A stretch of 64,000 nucleotides of DNA from NCBI GenBank assembly GCA_021647205.1, contig JAKIVD010000015.1, positions 1 to 64,000 on the forward strand. The letters run 5' to 3'. The DNA is from Bacteroidales bacterium (GTDB taxonomy: Bacteria; Bacteroidota; Bacteroidia; Bacteroidales; F082). How positions within the stretch are numbered: the first letter of the stretch is position 1; each line of letters begins with the position of its first letter. The position numbers were made by a program, and so were the translations under genes. Under the pieces are notes generated by a model. That model was not told the origin of the DNA and did no database searches. It saw only the letters and a list, made by a program, of their open reading frames with translations. Shown here piece after piece: positions 51,566-61,667 of this stretch.

Positions 51566-54500
51566 TTACTGAACAATTAGTTTTTTTGTTTTGCTGAAGG
51601 TTTCCCCGCTGACTTTGACAAAGTAAATACCTTTGGGCAGTTCCCTGATATCCAAGGTGGTTTTCCCTGTTTTTGCGTCAACGGATAGCATAAGTTTCCC
51701 TTGTGTGTCGAGGACTTCGACCAAGGTATTTTCCGGGCTTGCTACGGTTACACTTCCTGAAGCCGGATTGGGGAAAAGCTGAAAGTTAGCCGTCGTCATA
51801 TCGCGGTCAAGCAAACCGACAGTACTGCCCACTTCCACATTGTTCAGATAAAGGTTGTTGCCGTATTTGTTGTATGTTTCAAACTGAATTTTTATGTTGG
51901 CTTGCCCTGCCCATTCACTCAGGTCGATTACCGGGCATCCGGCACCGTAACCGTTTCCGCACCAGTCAGCAGAGCTGAGTGGTTCGAAGAAATCAACTGT
52001 TGGTTCGGCTGTTGCAAAGATGCCTTCCCCGTCCGGGCCATTGGCATACACCCGGGTCCAGGTTTCGCCACAATCGGCAGAAATATTCACAATCAATGAA
52101 TCCTTCTGAAAATAGCGCTGGGCATAGGCATATTCAAAATACAGCAATACGGTTTCCATCCCTGAGAAATTTATCAGGGGCGAGGTCAGGTAATCGCGTT
52201 CTTCAAAATCGGTATAATTGAAAAAGTTCATCCAGCTCAACTGGTCTTCCCCGTTCACGGTAGTGAGCCCCCAGGTAGTTTTGGCATCCGGGTTTTCAAC
52301 ACGCCAGCCCATTTCATTAAATGAATTTCCCTGGAAACGTTCGGAAAATGGCAGTGCCAGCCCCCCTGAAGAAATATAATCCACTTTGGTCATGCTGCTT
52401 TCGCCGGCGATGTTGGTTACGGTCAGGCTTACCGAATAGGTGCCATCCTGGTTGAAAGCAACAAGGGGGTTCTGCGAATTCTGGTCGGTACCGTCGAGGT
52501 AAGTAATGTTGTCAGGCGCGAACGACCACAGCCAGCTTACCGGGCAGCCTTCCGATTCGTCGATAAACTGTGTTCCCTGCCCCGTACACTGTACAGTGTC
52601 TTCGGCCATAAAATTTACAGTTGGCAATAAAGCATCACTGACAGTGATGTAGCCTGTGATGGTTTTGTTGTCCGTTCCTGCGGGATTACTTACCGTTAAG
52701 CTAACTGAGAAAGTCCCTTCTGTCAGGTACTGGATATTGGTCGGGTTTTGCAGAATGGAGGTATCGGGTGTGGCACCTTCAAAACTCCATGCCCACTGGT
52801 GCGGAACCCCCGAAGATTCGTCAAAAAAGTCGATGGCACAACCCGAGGGGACATTGGTTTCGCTACTTCCGAAATCGGCAGCAGGTGCATTGTAGAAAGT
52901 GGGAGACGACCACAGTCCGCGGCCGTAAGTTGACGCACGTACGGCATCTCCGGCAGGGGAGAGGCTGTCGTAGTAAACTTCAATCTCACTTACATTTGCA
53001 GCTACGGGAAAGCCATCCGAAAACAACAGCCATTCGTCCATGGAACTGTCCAGATAAAAGATGCCGGCATCTGTTCCGAGGTAAATTCCTGCGTCACTGT
53101 TCTTGTACACTTCGATGGTATTGGTGCTGGCAACGGGCAGGTTCAGGGAAATGTCTTCCCAGCTCACCCCCCGGTCTTCTGATTTAAAAACTTTGTAATT
53201 CAGGGTCATGTAAACAACATCCGGATCATCCGGGCTGGTTTCGATATCGGTAGGTGTACCGCTGACAGGCAGGAAACTGCTTAGGTTGGTCCACTGCGGG
53301 TTGTCTGATAAAACATCATCAGAACGCAACAATCCGTCGCCCCACTTGGCCACATACAATATGTCCGGGTCTGCCTGGCTTTGTTCAATGACCCGGCAAT
53401 TCTGTGTGTTGAAATCGGAGACCATATCCCATTCAACGTTCCATGACCTGATGTTGTGGCTTACCCAGAGGTTTTTCATGCCCACATACATGGTTTCGGG
53501 ATCAGTAACATCCAGGGCAATTGGTGTAACCCAGGCACCGGATTCGCCAATGCCCCCGCCAATTTGCCCCTGGTTGCTGTTGTTAAATATCCTTGAGATT
53601 CCGGCACCGTTGTAATATTCGCCATAGGCATAACGGTGGTCCAGATGGTCGTAGGCACAATCCATCCCGTCACCGCCCATCACCGTAAGAAAACCGTCGT
53701 CTTCGCCAAGATAAGTAGCCGAGCCATTGTCCTGGTAGCCGTTCATCACCTTGTCTTTGTTGGTGAGTGCCTGCCCGATTTTATAAATCTGGGAGATGGC
53801 CAAACCGCTTGTGATTTCCGTCCAGGTTGTCCCGTTATCGTCCGTCCAGTAAATACCACCATCGTTACCGGCATACAGCCTGCCGTCCACGGGTGAGAAC
53901 TCAAGGACATGGCAGTCGGCATGGACGGCAGGTACACCACAACTTCCCACCCAGTGCGAATTGATGCTCCAGTTGCTTCCGCTGTTGGCAGAACGCCACA
54001 CATTGACGCCAGCGGAATACACGAGATTTTCGTTGTCGGGATCGGCGGCAATGTCCAAATCGTACCAGCCCTGACCGCCGCTTCCGCCTGTGCAGCCCCA
54101 ACTCATAATGTTGGGGCTTGTGGACTTCAGCGAGAAATTCAGGCCTGCATCGTTTGATTTATAGATCCCACCGTATTCACTACCTGTTACAGTGTGAAAA
54201 TAAACCACATCGGGATCGGCTTCGGTAACGGCAATCACACCCCTGCTTGCAGAACCGATGCCCGAAGTAATGAGTGTCCAGGTATCGCCGCCATCAGTTG
54301 AGCGGTAGAATTTTCCTCCCTGTGAGGCAAAAACAACAGCGGCGTCATCTACCTTGAAAACTATTTCTTTGTAGTTCCCGTTGGCTTTGTTTGACCAGTT
54401 GGCACCGGCATCAACCGACTTGTAAATACCTCCGCTGGTGGCAGCAAGAATGGTGTTGGGGTCGGTGGGGTGCATGATCATCCGCCCGACGGTAACATTG

Positions 54501-55204
54501 CCCATGCCCGAGTTGGAAGAAGACCAGTTGAGCCCGCCGTCGGTACTTTTCATCACGCCCATTCCCGGCGCATCGCCGGCATCGCGGTCGCCCGTCCCGA
54601 TGTACATGGTATTGGTGTTTGTATAATCAATAAGGATGGAAGAAACCCCGAGTGTGGGAAGGTTGTCGGTATGACTTGTCCAGCTTTGACCACCATCTTC
54701 GGTAACCCACAGTCCGCCGGCAGGTGCACCTATCCAGATTACGTCGGCATCGGTGGGATGAAAGCCGATGGCATTGATACGGCCGTTGCCATTGGGCTGC
54801 CCTGTTCCGGCATTGGCTGGTTTTTCGATAGGCCCCAGGTTTTCCCATTCACCCGTAAATTCACCCTCCCTGCTGCTGTTGGTTTCGAGGAACTGAAAAT
54901 ACGATTTGAAAGCCTCATCTGCCGGACGGCGTGTGCCATCAGGGTAAACCCGGTCGGCCCAATGGTGTTCCCACCTTTTAAAAGGCTTGTAGCCTGAGCT
55001 CTTCGTGATCTTGCGTCCTTCCCAGTATGTTTCAAAGGCAGCAACGGTTGTAAAAAAGTTTGCTTCCGGATCCTGCATCATTTCTATCCAGTAGGGATAA
55101 ATCGCAGCATCTTCGGGAAGTTGGTGCTGAACTGCAGTGGATTGTGCAATTGAAAGTGTCGAAGCGACAACAATTGCTGCAAAAATTAAGGTGATTCTCT
55201 TCAT
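51566..55204 (-). CDS. T9SS-exported sortilin/BNR-repeat protein with PKD domains
   Basis: A 1212-residue exported protein. A signal peptide (about 1-20, ending TLSIAQ) precedes a large region of BNR/sortilin-type propeller blades (about 110-780), each with an Asp-box-like turn such as TEDGGQSW, STDGGLNW, STDGGDTW and TDDNGTTW. Two PKD-like domains (about 785-870 and 875-965), a jelly-roll-like region with SADCGETW (about 975-1130) and a T9SS type A sorting domain (from FQLFPNPASGSV, about 1141-1212) follow. The propeller resembles that of GH74 xyloglucanases and sortilins, but no catalytic pair of aspartates could be fixed by eye. Glycan binding or hydrolysis at the surface is plausible. The C-terminal three-domain tail is shared with the two other T9SS proteins. 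Confidence 0.9.
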   Translation of the reverse strand: MKRITLIFAAIVVASTLSIAQSTAVQHQLPEDAAIYPYWIEMMQDPEANFFTTVAAFETYWEGRKITKSSGYKPFKRWEHHWADRVYPDGTRRPADEAFKSYFQFLETNSSREGEFTGEWENLGPIEKPANAGTGQPNGNGRINAIGFHPTDADVIWIGAPAGGLWVTEDGGQSWTSHTDNLPTLGVSSILIDYTNTNTMYIGTGDRDAGDAPGMGVMKSTDGGLNWSSSNSGMGNVTVGRMIMHPTDPNTILAATSGGIYKSVDAGANWSNKANGNYKEIVFKVDDAAVVFASQGGKFYRSTDGGDTWTLITSGIGSASRGVIAVTEADPDVVYFHTVTGSEYGGIYKSNDAGLNFSLKSTSPNIMSWGCTGGSGGQGWYDLDIAADPDNENLVYSAGVNVWRSANSGSNWSINSHWVGSCGVPAVHADCHVLEFSPVDGRLYAGNDGGIYWTDDNGTTWTEITSGLAISQIYKIGQALTNKDKVMNGYQDNGSATYLGEDDGFLTVMGGDGMDCAYDHLDHRYAYGEYYNGAGISRIFNNSNQGQIGGGIGESGAWVTPIALDVTDPETMYVGMKNLWVSHNIRSWNVEWDMVSDFNTQNCRVIEQSQADPDILYVAKWGDGLLRSDDVLSDNPQWTNLSSFLPVSGTPTDIETSPDDPDVVYMTLNYKVFKSEDRGVSWEDISLNLPVASTNTIEVYKNSDAGIYLGTDAGIFYLDSSMDEWLLFSDGFPVAANVSEIEVYYDSLSPAGDAVRASTYGRGLWSSPTFYNAPAADFGSSETNVPSGCAIDFFDESSGVPHQWAWSFEGATPDTSILQNPTNIQYLTEGTFSVSLTVSNPAGTDNKTITGYITVSDALLPTVNFMAEDTVQCTGQGTQFIDESEGCPVSWLWSFAPDNITYLDGTDQNSQNPLVAFNQDGTYSVSLTVTNIAGESSMTKVDYISSGGLALPFSERFQGNSFNEMGWRVENPDAKTTWGLTTVNGEDQLSWMNFFNYTDFEERDYLTSPLINFSGMETVLLYFEYAYAQRYFQKDSLIVNISADCGETWTRVYANGPDGEGIFATAEPTVDFFEPLSSADWCGNGYGAGCPVIDLSEWAGQANIKIQFETYNKYGNNLYLNNVEVGSTVGLLDRDMTTANFQLFPNPASGSVTVASPENTLVEVLDTQGKLMLSVDAKTGKTTLDIRELPKGIYFVKVSGETFSKTKKLIVQ

Positions 55205-55280
55205 GGCAAAGATGATTGGTTTTATGTGGTGGCAAAATTAATGTAAAAAATGTTGACGGGAAAAAGACAGTAGTGGACAT

Positions 55281-55311
55281 CAAAAAAGGCCTGTCAAAAC
55301 TGACAGGCCTT
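55281..55311 (-). terminator. Rho-independent terminator of the cold-shock gene
   Basis: A perfect 11-bp stem (AAGGCCTGTCA / TGACAGGCCTT) with a 4-nt loop is followed on the minus strand by a T run ending TTTTTTG. It lies 31 nt past the cold-shock stop and just before the sortilin-like gene, so the two transcripts are separate. Confidence 0.9.
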
Positions 55312-55341
55312 CTGAGTGATAAAAAAGTTAAAGACAAAAAA

Positions 55342-55533
55342 TTAAATTGCTTTAACGTTTACTGCGTTTAATCCTTTTCTACCTTCTTTTAATTCAAATT
55401 CTACTGCGTCTCCTTCGTGAATCTCGTCGATAATTCCCGACACATGCACGAAATACTCAGTACTTGAATCCTCTTCTGTAATGAATCCATATCCTTTTGA
55501 TTCATTGAAGAATTTTACTGTTCCTTTTTTCAT
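55342..55533 (-). CDS. Cold-shock domain protein
   Basis: A 63-residue single cold-shock domain, an RNA/single-strand-DNA chaperone. RNP1 is KGYGFI (13-18) and RNP2 is YFVHVS (27-32), with KKGTVKFFN at the start. ATG 55533 is chosen because the nine codons upstream (MPFLILIFS) overlap the predicted promoter region and do not belong to the domain. It has its own promoter and terminator, so it is a single-gene transcript. Its likely function is to open mRNA structure during cold or growth transitions; no regulatory 5' leader is long enough for a CspA-type thermosensor here. Confidence 0.95.
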   Translation of the reverse strand: MKKGTVKFFNESKGYGFITEEDSSTEYFVHVSGIIDEIHEGDAVEFELKEGRKGLNAVNVKAI

Positions 55534-55557
55534 TGAAAATATTAATATTAAAAAAGG

Positions 55558-55588
55558 CAAAAATATGCTATTTTATTTTAACTACAAT
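55558..55588 (-). promoter_or_regulatory. Bacteroidota promoter of the cold-shock gene
   Basis: On the minus strand ATTG (-33 region, 55585-55588) is followed after 19 nt by TATTTTTG (55558-55565), a full match to TAnnTTTG. The start site should be near 55551, leaving a leader of about 18 nt before the ATG. This is the clearest promoter in the window. Confidence 0.72.
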
Positions 55589-55963
55589 GATTGTTCGTAT
55601 ATTTTTTTTGTAATGGCTGTATGAAATGTTGTAAACTATATAAAGAGCAGAAAAAGAGAGGTGTACGTATTGGCTGTATGGGGTGTGCTTTTGGTTTTTG
55701 TTTGCTTAACAGCTAAATTACTTCCGCGCTTAAGTGAGATTTCCTGTTTTCGGGTGCTGATTTACTTCCGTTCTTGACACAGTTTTTGGCTTTTCCGTTC
55801 ATCTTGTAGGCAGGGGACAGTGTGTTTACCAGGATAAAACCGGGAAGTTCATTCTTCGTTTTTTTCTTAATTTTGCCGCAGTGAAGGAACTCCGGTCAGA
55901 AAAAGCGGATTATCAAAGGACCGGGAAAAGCTGTTCCCGTTTTACCAGATTAATTAGGTTGAT
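55589..55963 (+). promoter_or_regulatory. Intergenic leader of the metal-efflux operon
   Basis: These 375 nt lie between the divergent cold-shock and efflux genes. A TAATTTTG at 55868-55875 matches the -7 element for the plus strand, without a clear -33 TTTG, which would give a leader of about 80 nt. A hairpin (CGGGAA / TTCCCG, 55922-55939) with a TTTT tail sits 20 nt before the efflux start codon and is listed separately. No open frame with coding character was seen. Metal-responsive operators could lie here, but I recognise none. Confidence 0.4.
55922..55943 (+). promoter_or_regulatory. Hairpin with short T run in efflux leader
   Basis: A perfect 6-bp stem (CGGGAA / TTCCCG) with a 6-nt loop is followed by TTTT, ending 20 nt before the ATG of the efflux gene. 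It resembles a small attenuator or a structure affecting initiation. It may equally be chance. Confidence 0.35.
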
Positions 55964-58900
55964 ATGTTGGAGAGAATTATCGAGTTTAGTATTCGGAACA
56001 AGCTAATTGTCATACTTTTTACGCTTACAATTGCCGCTTACGGAATTTTTGCCATTCTCAGGATTCCCATCGGCGCTGTTCCAGATATCACCAACAACCA
56101 GGTACAGGTTATCACCACTTCGGGCAACCTTTCCACCCAGGAAATAGAACAGTTTATTACCACACCGGTTGAACTGGAGATGGCCAACCTGCCGGGTGTG
56201 CTCGAAATCCGTTCGGTTTCAAAATTCGGCTTGTCTGTTGTAACCATTGTTTTTGAAGATGAAATCGGGACGTATTTGCCACGCCAGCTGATTGCGGAAA
56301 AGATCAAAACGGCATCGGCCAATATCCCCGAAGGTTTCGGCACACCCGAAATGGGGCCGATTACAACAGGGCTTGGAGAAATCTACCAATATATTCTTGA
56401 TTTGAAACCGGGCTACGAAAACAAGTATTCGGCCATGGAATTACGGACAATCCAGGACTGGATAGTTAAACGGCAACTGTCGGGGATTCCCGGTGTTGTT
56501 GAGGTGAACAGCTGGGGCGGCTACCTGAAACAATACGAAGCGGCCATCGATCCTGCCCGCCTGCGCAAACTCGATGTTTCGCTGATGGAAGTTTTTAATG
56601 CCATTGAGGCTAACAACAGCATTTCGGGTGGCGCTTACATCGAAAAGACAAACCAAAGCTATTTTATCCGTGGCGACGGACAGGTAAAAACACTGCGCGA
56701 CATCGAAGGGATACTGATAAAAAATAAAGGGGGAATCCCCATATTCATCAGGGATGTGGCAACAGTTCATTTCGGATACGCCAACAGGTTCGGTGCCATT
56801 ACCGCCAACGGACAGGGTGAGAAAGTGTTGGGACAAATTATGATGCTCAAAGATGCCAACTCGAAATTGGTAATTAAAGAGGTGAAGAAGCGCGTGGCCG
56901 AAATTCAGGAAAACCTGCCGGAAGGCGTTTTTATCAACCCGATACTTGAACGGAGCGAATTGATTGCCAAAACGACTTTTACAGTAGTCGAAAACCTTGT
57001 TTTAGGTTTCATCATCGTTGTTTTGGTTGTGTTTTTGTTATTGGGGAATATCCGGTCCGCCCTGGTGATTGCTTCCATGATTCCACTGTCGCTGCTGTTT
57101 ACCCTGTCGATGATGTACGTTTTTGGAATTGATGCCAACCTGATGAGCCTGGGTGCCCTCGACTTCGGGATTATCATCGATGGCGCCGTGATTATTGTCG
57201 AATACATCGCCATCCGGATTACGCTAAAAAGCGTTGCCTTTAACAAGGCGAAGGGGGAGGGGCGTCAGACCTTAATTGATAAGATAACTTTTGTGGGTGC
57301 TTCCAAAATGATGAACTCTGCCATCTTCGGACAAATTATTATCCTCATTGTCTTCATTCCGATTCTTTCGCTTAATGATGTGGAAGGCAAAATGTTTCGT
57401 CCTATGGCACTGTCCTTCAGCTTCGCCATTATCGGGGCAATGATTCTGGGACTGACCTGGCTTCCGGTTGCGGCTTCCCTATTCCTGAAACCGGCCAAAG
57501 AGAGCCGGTGGAATGTGTCGAAATGGATAATGGGCCTGGCGTACCGCGCTTATTATCCCGTGCTGAAGTGGTCGTGTAACAACAAAGGCCTTGTGTTGGG
57601 GGCAGCCCTTTTGTCGTTGCTGCTGACCGGCTATGTGTTTTCGAAGATGGGCGGTGAGTTTGTGCCCACACTTGACGAAGGTGATTTCGTCATTCAACCT
57701 GTTTTGAAAACCGGAACCTCGCTCACCAAAACTATTGAGATAACCACACGGATGGAAAACATCCTCATTGATCAGTTTCCCGAAGTTGATCAGATTGTTT
57801 GTCGCATCGGTGCAGCAGAGGTGCCAACCGATCCCATGTCGATGGAAGAAATAGATATGATCATCAAATTGAGGCCCAGGGATGAATGGGTGTCGGTCAA
57901 AACCAAAGAGGAACTGGCCGAAAAATTCAAGGAGGCACTCTCCGTAATCCCGGGTATCGAATACGAATTTACACAACCCATCGAGATGAGGTTTAATGAA
58001 TTAATCACCGGAGTGCGGGCAGACATTGCCATTAAAATATTTGGGGAAGATTTGAATTACCTGAACAGGAAAGCCATCGAAATTAAGAAGCTGATTGAGG
58101 GTACACCGGGTGCTGCCGATATCATTATTGAGAAAACGGCCGGCCTCCCGCAAATGAGTGTTACTTACAAACGGAATAAGATTGCCTATTATGGTTTGGA
58201 TACGCGGACACTCAACAGCTATCTTGCCATGGCTTTTGGTGGCGAGGTTGCCGGAAGCATATTCGAAGGCGAAAAGCGCTTCGACCTGGTGGTCAGGTTG
58301 CAAAAGCAAAACCGGATGGATATTGAGAACATCAGGGAACTGCTGGTGCCTTTGCCAAACGGAAACCAGATTCCGCTGAAGGAACTGGCAGACATCAGCA
58401 TCACCCAGGGGCCGGCGAAAATCTCGCGTGAAAATACACATCGCCGTGTGGTGGTCAGCGTGAACGTAAGAAACCGCGACCTGCAATCGGTGGTGGAAGA
58501 CATCAGGGACAGGGTTGATAAAAATGTTGACCTGAGGCCGGGCTATTACATTGCTTATGGTGGTCAGTTTGAAAACCTGCAAAACGCCACCACCCGTTTA
58601 ATGTATGCTGTCCCACTTGCCCTTTTACTGATATTTATTTTCCTGCACTTTGCCTTTAAATCGATGAAAGATGCCGCCCTGATTTTTACGGCTGTCCCAT
58701 TGTCCACTGTTGGTGGCGTTTTCTTTTTATGGATGCGGGGGATGCCTTTCAGCGTTTCGGCTGGTATCGGTTTTATTGCACTCTTTGGTATTGCCGTACT
58801 CAACGGTATTGTTTTGATCGAACATTTAAAAGAACTAAAACAGGAAGGGATGACCGACATGCGGAAATTAATTTTTAAAGGAACGAAAGACCGCCTGCGA

Positions 58901-60307
58901 CCGGTTATGCTCACTGCCGCTGCCGCCGCGATGGGCTTTTTGCCAATGGCCATTTCCACTGGTGCCGGTGCCGAAGTACAGCGTCCACTCGCGACAGTGG
59001 TCATTGGCGGACTTATCACTTCCACGATGCTTACCATGATTGCCCTGCCTTTGCTTTTCGAGATTTTCAACAATGTCAGTGGTATTCAACTATGGCCTTT
59101 GCGCCTGAAAAGATCGAAGTCGCTGCCACTTGTCCTGCTGCTGCTTTTTAGCGGGCTTTCCTCCTTCGGACAGACAAAAGAACTCAGCCTGGAAGATGCC
59201 GTTCACCTGGCTGTTGAAAACAACAAAGAACTTCGGGCATTTGCATTGAAAGTTGATGAAAGTGAAGCCCTGAAAAGAACGGCCTTCTCAGTCGACAAAA
59301 CCCTGTTTTACTATGGGTACGACCAGAACAACATTGCCGAAAACGGCTTTCCGCTCAGTATCTGGGGCGTGGAACAAACTTTCCCTTTTCCTTCAGTTTC
59401 CTTTGCACAAAAAGAAGCAAACAGGAAAAGCGTTCTTATGGCAGAAACTGAATTTTCCATCCGGAGGCAACTGCTGGTGAAGAATGTTTCGCAGGCCTAC
59501 AACGAAATTCAGTACCTGTTGAACAAACAAAAGATTTACCTGAAGATTGACAGCTTGTTCCGCAGTTTCCGCCGTGGTGCAGCGTTCAGGTACGAACAGG
59601 GCGACATCAGCCACCTTGACCTGCTCAATGCCAACGCCAAGCAGGAACTGATTAACATTGCCATTACACAGTTAAGTTACAACCTCAAAACCGCTTACCA
59701 GAAAATCAGGGGGTTGATGCAATACGACAGTGCTTTTTCCATCCCCTTAGAAGACATGGTTTTGGTTGCTGTTCAGCTAAACGGGATTGAAACCAATCCC
59801 GGTCTTCGAATAATGAGGATGCAAACGGAGTTTCAGATAGCCCTTCTCAAAGTGGAACGCCAGCGTTTGTGGCCCGATCTTTCCCTGGCTTATTTTCTTG
59901 GGAAAAACCGGTATGCCGGAGCGAAAACCTACCAGGGTGTTGAATTTGGTTTGTCGGTACCCCTTTTCTTTGGTGAACAAAAAGCCAGGATTGATGCCGG
60001 CAAAATTGCCGTGAACATTAGTGAAAACAGGCAGTCCGCTTTCGTATCGACCATTACGGCAAGAAAAGCCGGTTTGCAGAGCGAACTGTTGAAATACCAA
60101 AAATCAATAGATTATTACACCTCTTCGGGAAGGCAGTTGAGCGAGGAAATCATCCGGTCATCACAGAAAAGTTACCAGCTGGGAAGCATCGATTTTTTTG
60201 AGTACGTGCTCAGCCTTGAAAATGCACTGACACTTACATTGGATTATCTTGACAATGTCAGGAAATACAACAACGTTGCCTTTGAAATCAATTACTTTGT
60301 CGAATAA
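55964..60307 (+). CDS. CzcA-type heavy-metal RND pump fused to TolC-like outer-membrane channel
   Basis: A 1447-residue fusion. Residues 1 to about 1045 are a heavy-metal RND pump: RIPIGAVPDITNNQVQV near the start, and the TM4 proton relay D400, D406 and E413 in LDFGIIIDGAVIIVE. The substrate-cleft region reads MSMEEIDMIIKLRP and MRFNELITGVRAD, as in CzcA/CnrA zinc, cobalt and nickel pumps; the three methionines that define copper/silver CusA are not at those positions. From about 1047 a hydrophobic stretch ending SSFGQ (about 1066-1070) looks like an internal signal peptide, followed by a TolC-family coiled-coil channel to the C terminus. The channel part may be cleaved off and sent to the outer membrane. 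The fusion-protein gene follows after 13 nt. Confidence 0.93.
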   Translation: MLERIIEFSIRNKLIVILFTLTIAAYGIFAILRIPIGAVPDITNNQVQVITTSGNLSTQEIEQFITTPVELEMANLPGVLEIRSVSKFGLSVVTIVFEDEIGTYLPRQLIAEKIKTASANIPEGFGTPEMGPITTGLGEIYQYILDLKPGYENKYSAMELRTIQDWIVKRQLSGIPGVVEVNSWGGYLKQYEAAIDPARLRKLDVSLMEVFNAIEANNSISGGAYIEKTNQSYFIRGDGQVKTLRDIEGILIKNKGGIPIFIRDVATVHFGYANRFGAITANGQGEKVLGQIMMLKDANSKLVIKEVKKRVAEIQENLPEGVFINPILERSELIAKTTFTVVENLVLGFIIVVLVVFLLLGNIRSALVIASMIPLSLLFTLSMMYVFGIDANLMSLGALDFGIIIDGAVIIVEYIAIRITLKSVAFNKAKGEGRQTLIDKITFVGASKMMNSAIFGQIIILIVFIPILSLNDVEGKMFRPMALSFSFAIIGAMILGLTWLPVAASLFLKPAKESRWNVSKWIMGLAYRAYYPVLKWSCNNKGLVLGAALLSLLLTGYVFSKMGGEFVPTLDEGDFVIQPVLKTGTSLTKTIEITTRMENILIDQFPEVDQIVCRIGAAEVPTDPMSMEEIDMIIKLRPRDEWVSVKTKEELAEKFKEALSVIPGIEYEFTQPIEMRFNELITGVRADIAIKIFGEDLNYLNRKAIEIKKLIEGTPGAADIIIEKTAGLPQMSVTYKRNKIAYYGLDTRTLNSYLAMAFGGEVAGSIFEGEKRFDLVVRLQKQNRMDIENIRELLVPLPNGNQIPLKELADISITQGPAKISRENTHRRVVVSVNVRNRDLQSVVEDIRDRVDKNVDLRPGYYIAYGGQFENLQNATTRLMYAVPLALLLIFIFLHFAFKSMKDAALIFTAVPLSTVGGVFFLWMRGMPFSVSAGIGFIALFGIAVLNGIVLIEHLKELKQEGMTDMRKLIFKGTKDRLRPVMLTAAAAAMGFLPMAISTGAGAEVQRPLATVVIGGLITSTMLTMIALPLLFEIFNNVSGIQLWPLRLKRSKSLPLVLLLLFSGLSSFGQTKELSLEDAVHLAVENNKELRAFALKVDESEALKRTAFSVDKTLFYYGYDQNNIAENGFPLSIWGVEQTFPFPSVSFAQKEANRKSVLMAETEFSIRRQLLVKNVSQAYNEIQYLLNKQKIYLKIDSLFRSFRRGAAFRYEQGDISHLDLLNANAKQELINIAITQLSYNLKTAYQKIRGLMQYDSAFSIPLEDMVLVAVQLNGIETNPGLRIMRMQTEFQIALLKVERQRLWPDLSLAYFLGKNRYAGAKTYQGVEFGLSVPLFFGEQKARIDAGKIAVNISENRQSAFVSTITARKAGLQSELLKYQKSIDYYTSSGRQLSEEIIRSSQKSYQLGSIDFFEYVLSLENALTLTLDYLDNVRKYNNVAFEINYFVE

Positions 60308-60320
60308 ATACAAACACAAT

Positions 60321-61451
60321 ATGAAGAGGACTTTTTTTCTGCCCGCCATTTTTATCGTGATTATTATTGTAGCGACCGGATGCGGACAAGCTGAATCAAC
60401 CGGTCAGGAAGAGGTGCTTTCATCCGACGGCCTTATTCAGCTTACACGTAAACAATTTGAAACGGACGGGATGAGAACCGGTGAACCGGTCATGGCCAAC
60501 TTCGGGGGGAAAGTAAAATGTTACGGGTACATTACCACCCCGCCAAACGGGATGGCGCAAATCAGTGCCCGTATTTCGGGACTGGTGGATGCTGTTTATT
60601 GTTTGCCGGGCGATTACGTAAAAAAAGGGAAGGTGCTGTGTATGCTTTCCACCAATGAACTGATTGTCCTTCAGCAGGATTTTGCCGTAACATCGGCAAA
60701 ACTGGCAAGTTTAAAGGCGGGCTACGAAAGGGTAAGGGCGCTTTATGACGAAAAAATAGGATCGGAAAAAGAATACATCGCTACCGAAAGCGAATACAAA
60801 GCCATGCAGGCGAAATACCAGGCGTTGAAACTGCGGCTGCAAATGCTGAATCTGGAACCTTCAAAAATTGAAGCCGGAGAATTGTATCCCCGTTTTCCGG
60901 TTATCGCACCCATCAGCGGTTACATAACAAGCCTGAACATTGTGCTCGGACAATTTGTAGAGCAGCAAACTGTCCTGATGGATATTGTTGATGTGAAGCA
61001 ACTGCAACTGCAACTTTCGGTTTTTGAAAATGATTTGGACAAACTGAAAACCGGGCAGCGCATCCGGTTCACTTCACTTGGGAAACCGGGGACCACACAC
61101 TTCGCCGTATTGAGCTCGATTGGAAAATCGGTGGGTACGGCATCCAAAACTATTCCCTGCATTGCCAGAATCGATATGGAAGAGGGTGCACATCACATCA
61201 ATAATTCCTATGTGGAAGCTACCATTATCCTGAGTAACAGAGAGGCGAAATCCCTGCCAGATGAGGCCATTGTGAAGTCGGGAGACGAATATTTTGTCTT
61301 TGTTGTGGAGAAATCAGACGGGCAGAGTTATTTTCTCCGTAAAGTGAAGGTGAATATCGGCAGCAAGTCAGATGGGTTTACTGAAATAGTTGGCGCTACA
61401 GCAAAGCTGTCGGATGTCGTTATTGGCGGCGTTTATAATTTGCAGGAGTAA
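60321..61451 (+). CDS. Membrane-fusion (periplasmic adaptor) lipoprotein of the efflux pump
   Basis: A 376-residue RND adaptor. ATG 60321 gives MKRTFFLPAIFIVIIIVATGC with lipobox ATGC, so it is a lipoprotein; the frame extends to 60249 but would overlap the pump gene. Order: beta-barrel/lipoyl half (about 55-105, ISARISGLVDAVYCLPGDYVKKG), an alpha-hairpin (about 110-185, with KLASLKAGYERVRALYDEK), the second lipoyl half (VIAPISGYITSLNIVLGQFV, about 192-211) and a beta-barrel plus membrane-proximal domain to the end. It bridges the inner-membrane pump and the outer channel. Thirteen nt separate it from the pump gene, so they form one operon. Confidence 0.92.
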   Translation: MKRTFFLPAIFIVIIIVATGCGQAESTGQEEVLSSDGLIQLTRKQFETDGMRTGEPVMANFGGKVKCYGYITTPPNGMAQISARISGLVDAVYCLPGDYVKKGKVLCMLSTNELIVLQQDFAVTSAKLASLKAGYERVRALYDEKIGSEKEYIATESEYKAMQAKYQALKLRLQMLNLEPSKIEAGELYPRFPVIAPISGYITSLNIVLGQFVEQQTVLMDIVDVKQLQLQLSVFENDLDKLKTGQRIRFTSLGKPGTTHFAVLSSIGKSVGTASKTIPCIARIDMEEGAHHINNSYVEATIILSNREAKSLPDEAIVKSGDEYFVFVVEKSDGQSYFLRKVKVNIGSKSDGFTEIVGATAKLSDVVIGGVYNLQE

Positions 61452-61667
61452 AAGCTGGAATTATCCAGGTCTGTTATCAGCAAAAGGTATGCGGTACGGT
61501 TTGCTTGGGGTTGCGCTATGCAGTAAGCCGCCAGCCCGCTGATGGCGGCAGATGAGATGAGAGCCCATGAAATCGGCTCCCTGAATTCGTTTTTCTTATT
61601 CTTCAGTACGGGTAAATGAAGTCCCAGATAAAAGAAAAAAATGACCAGCAATGTGTTTTCAGCCCGT

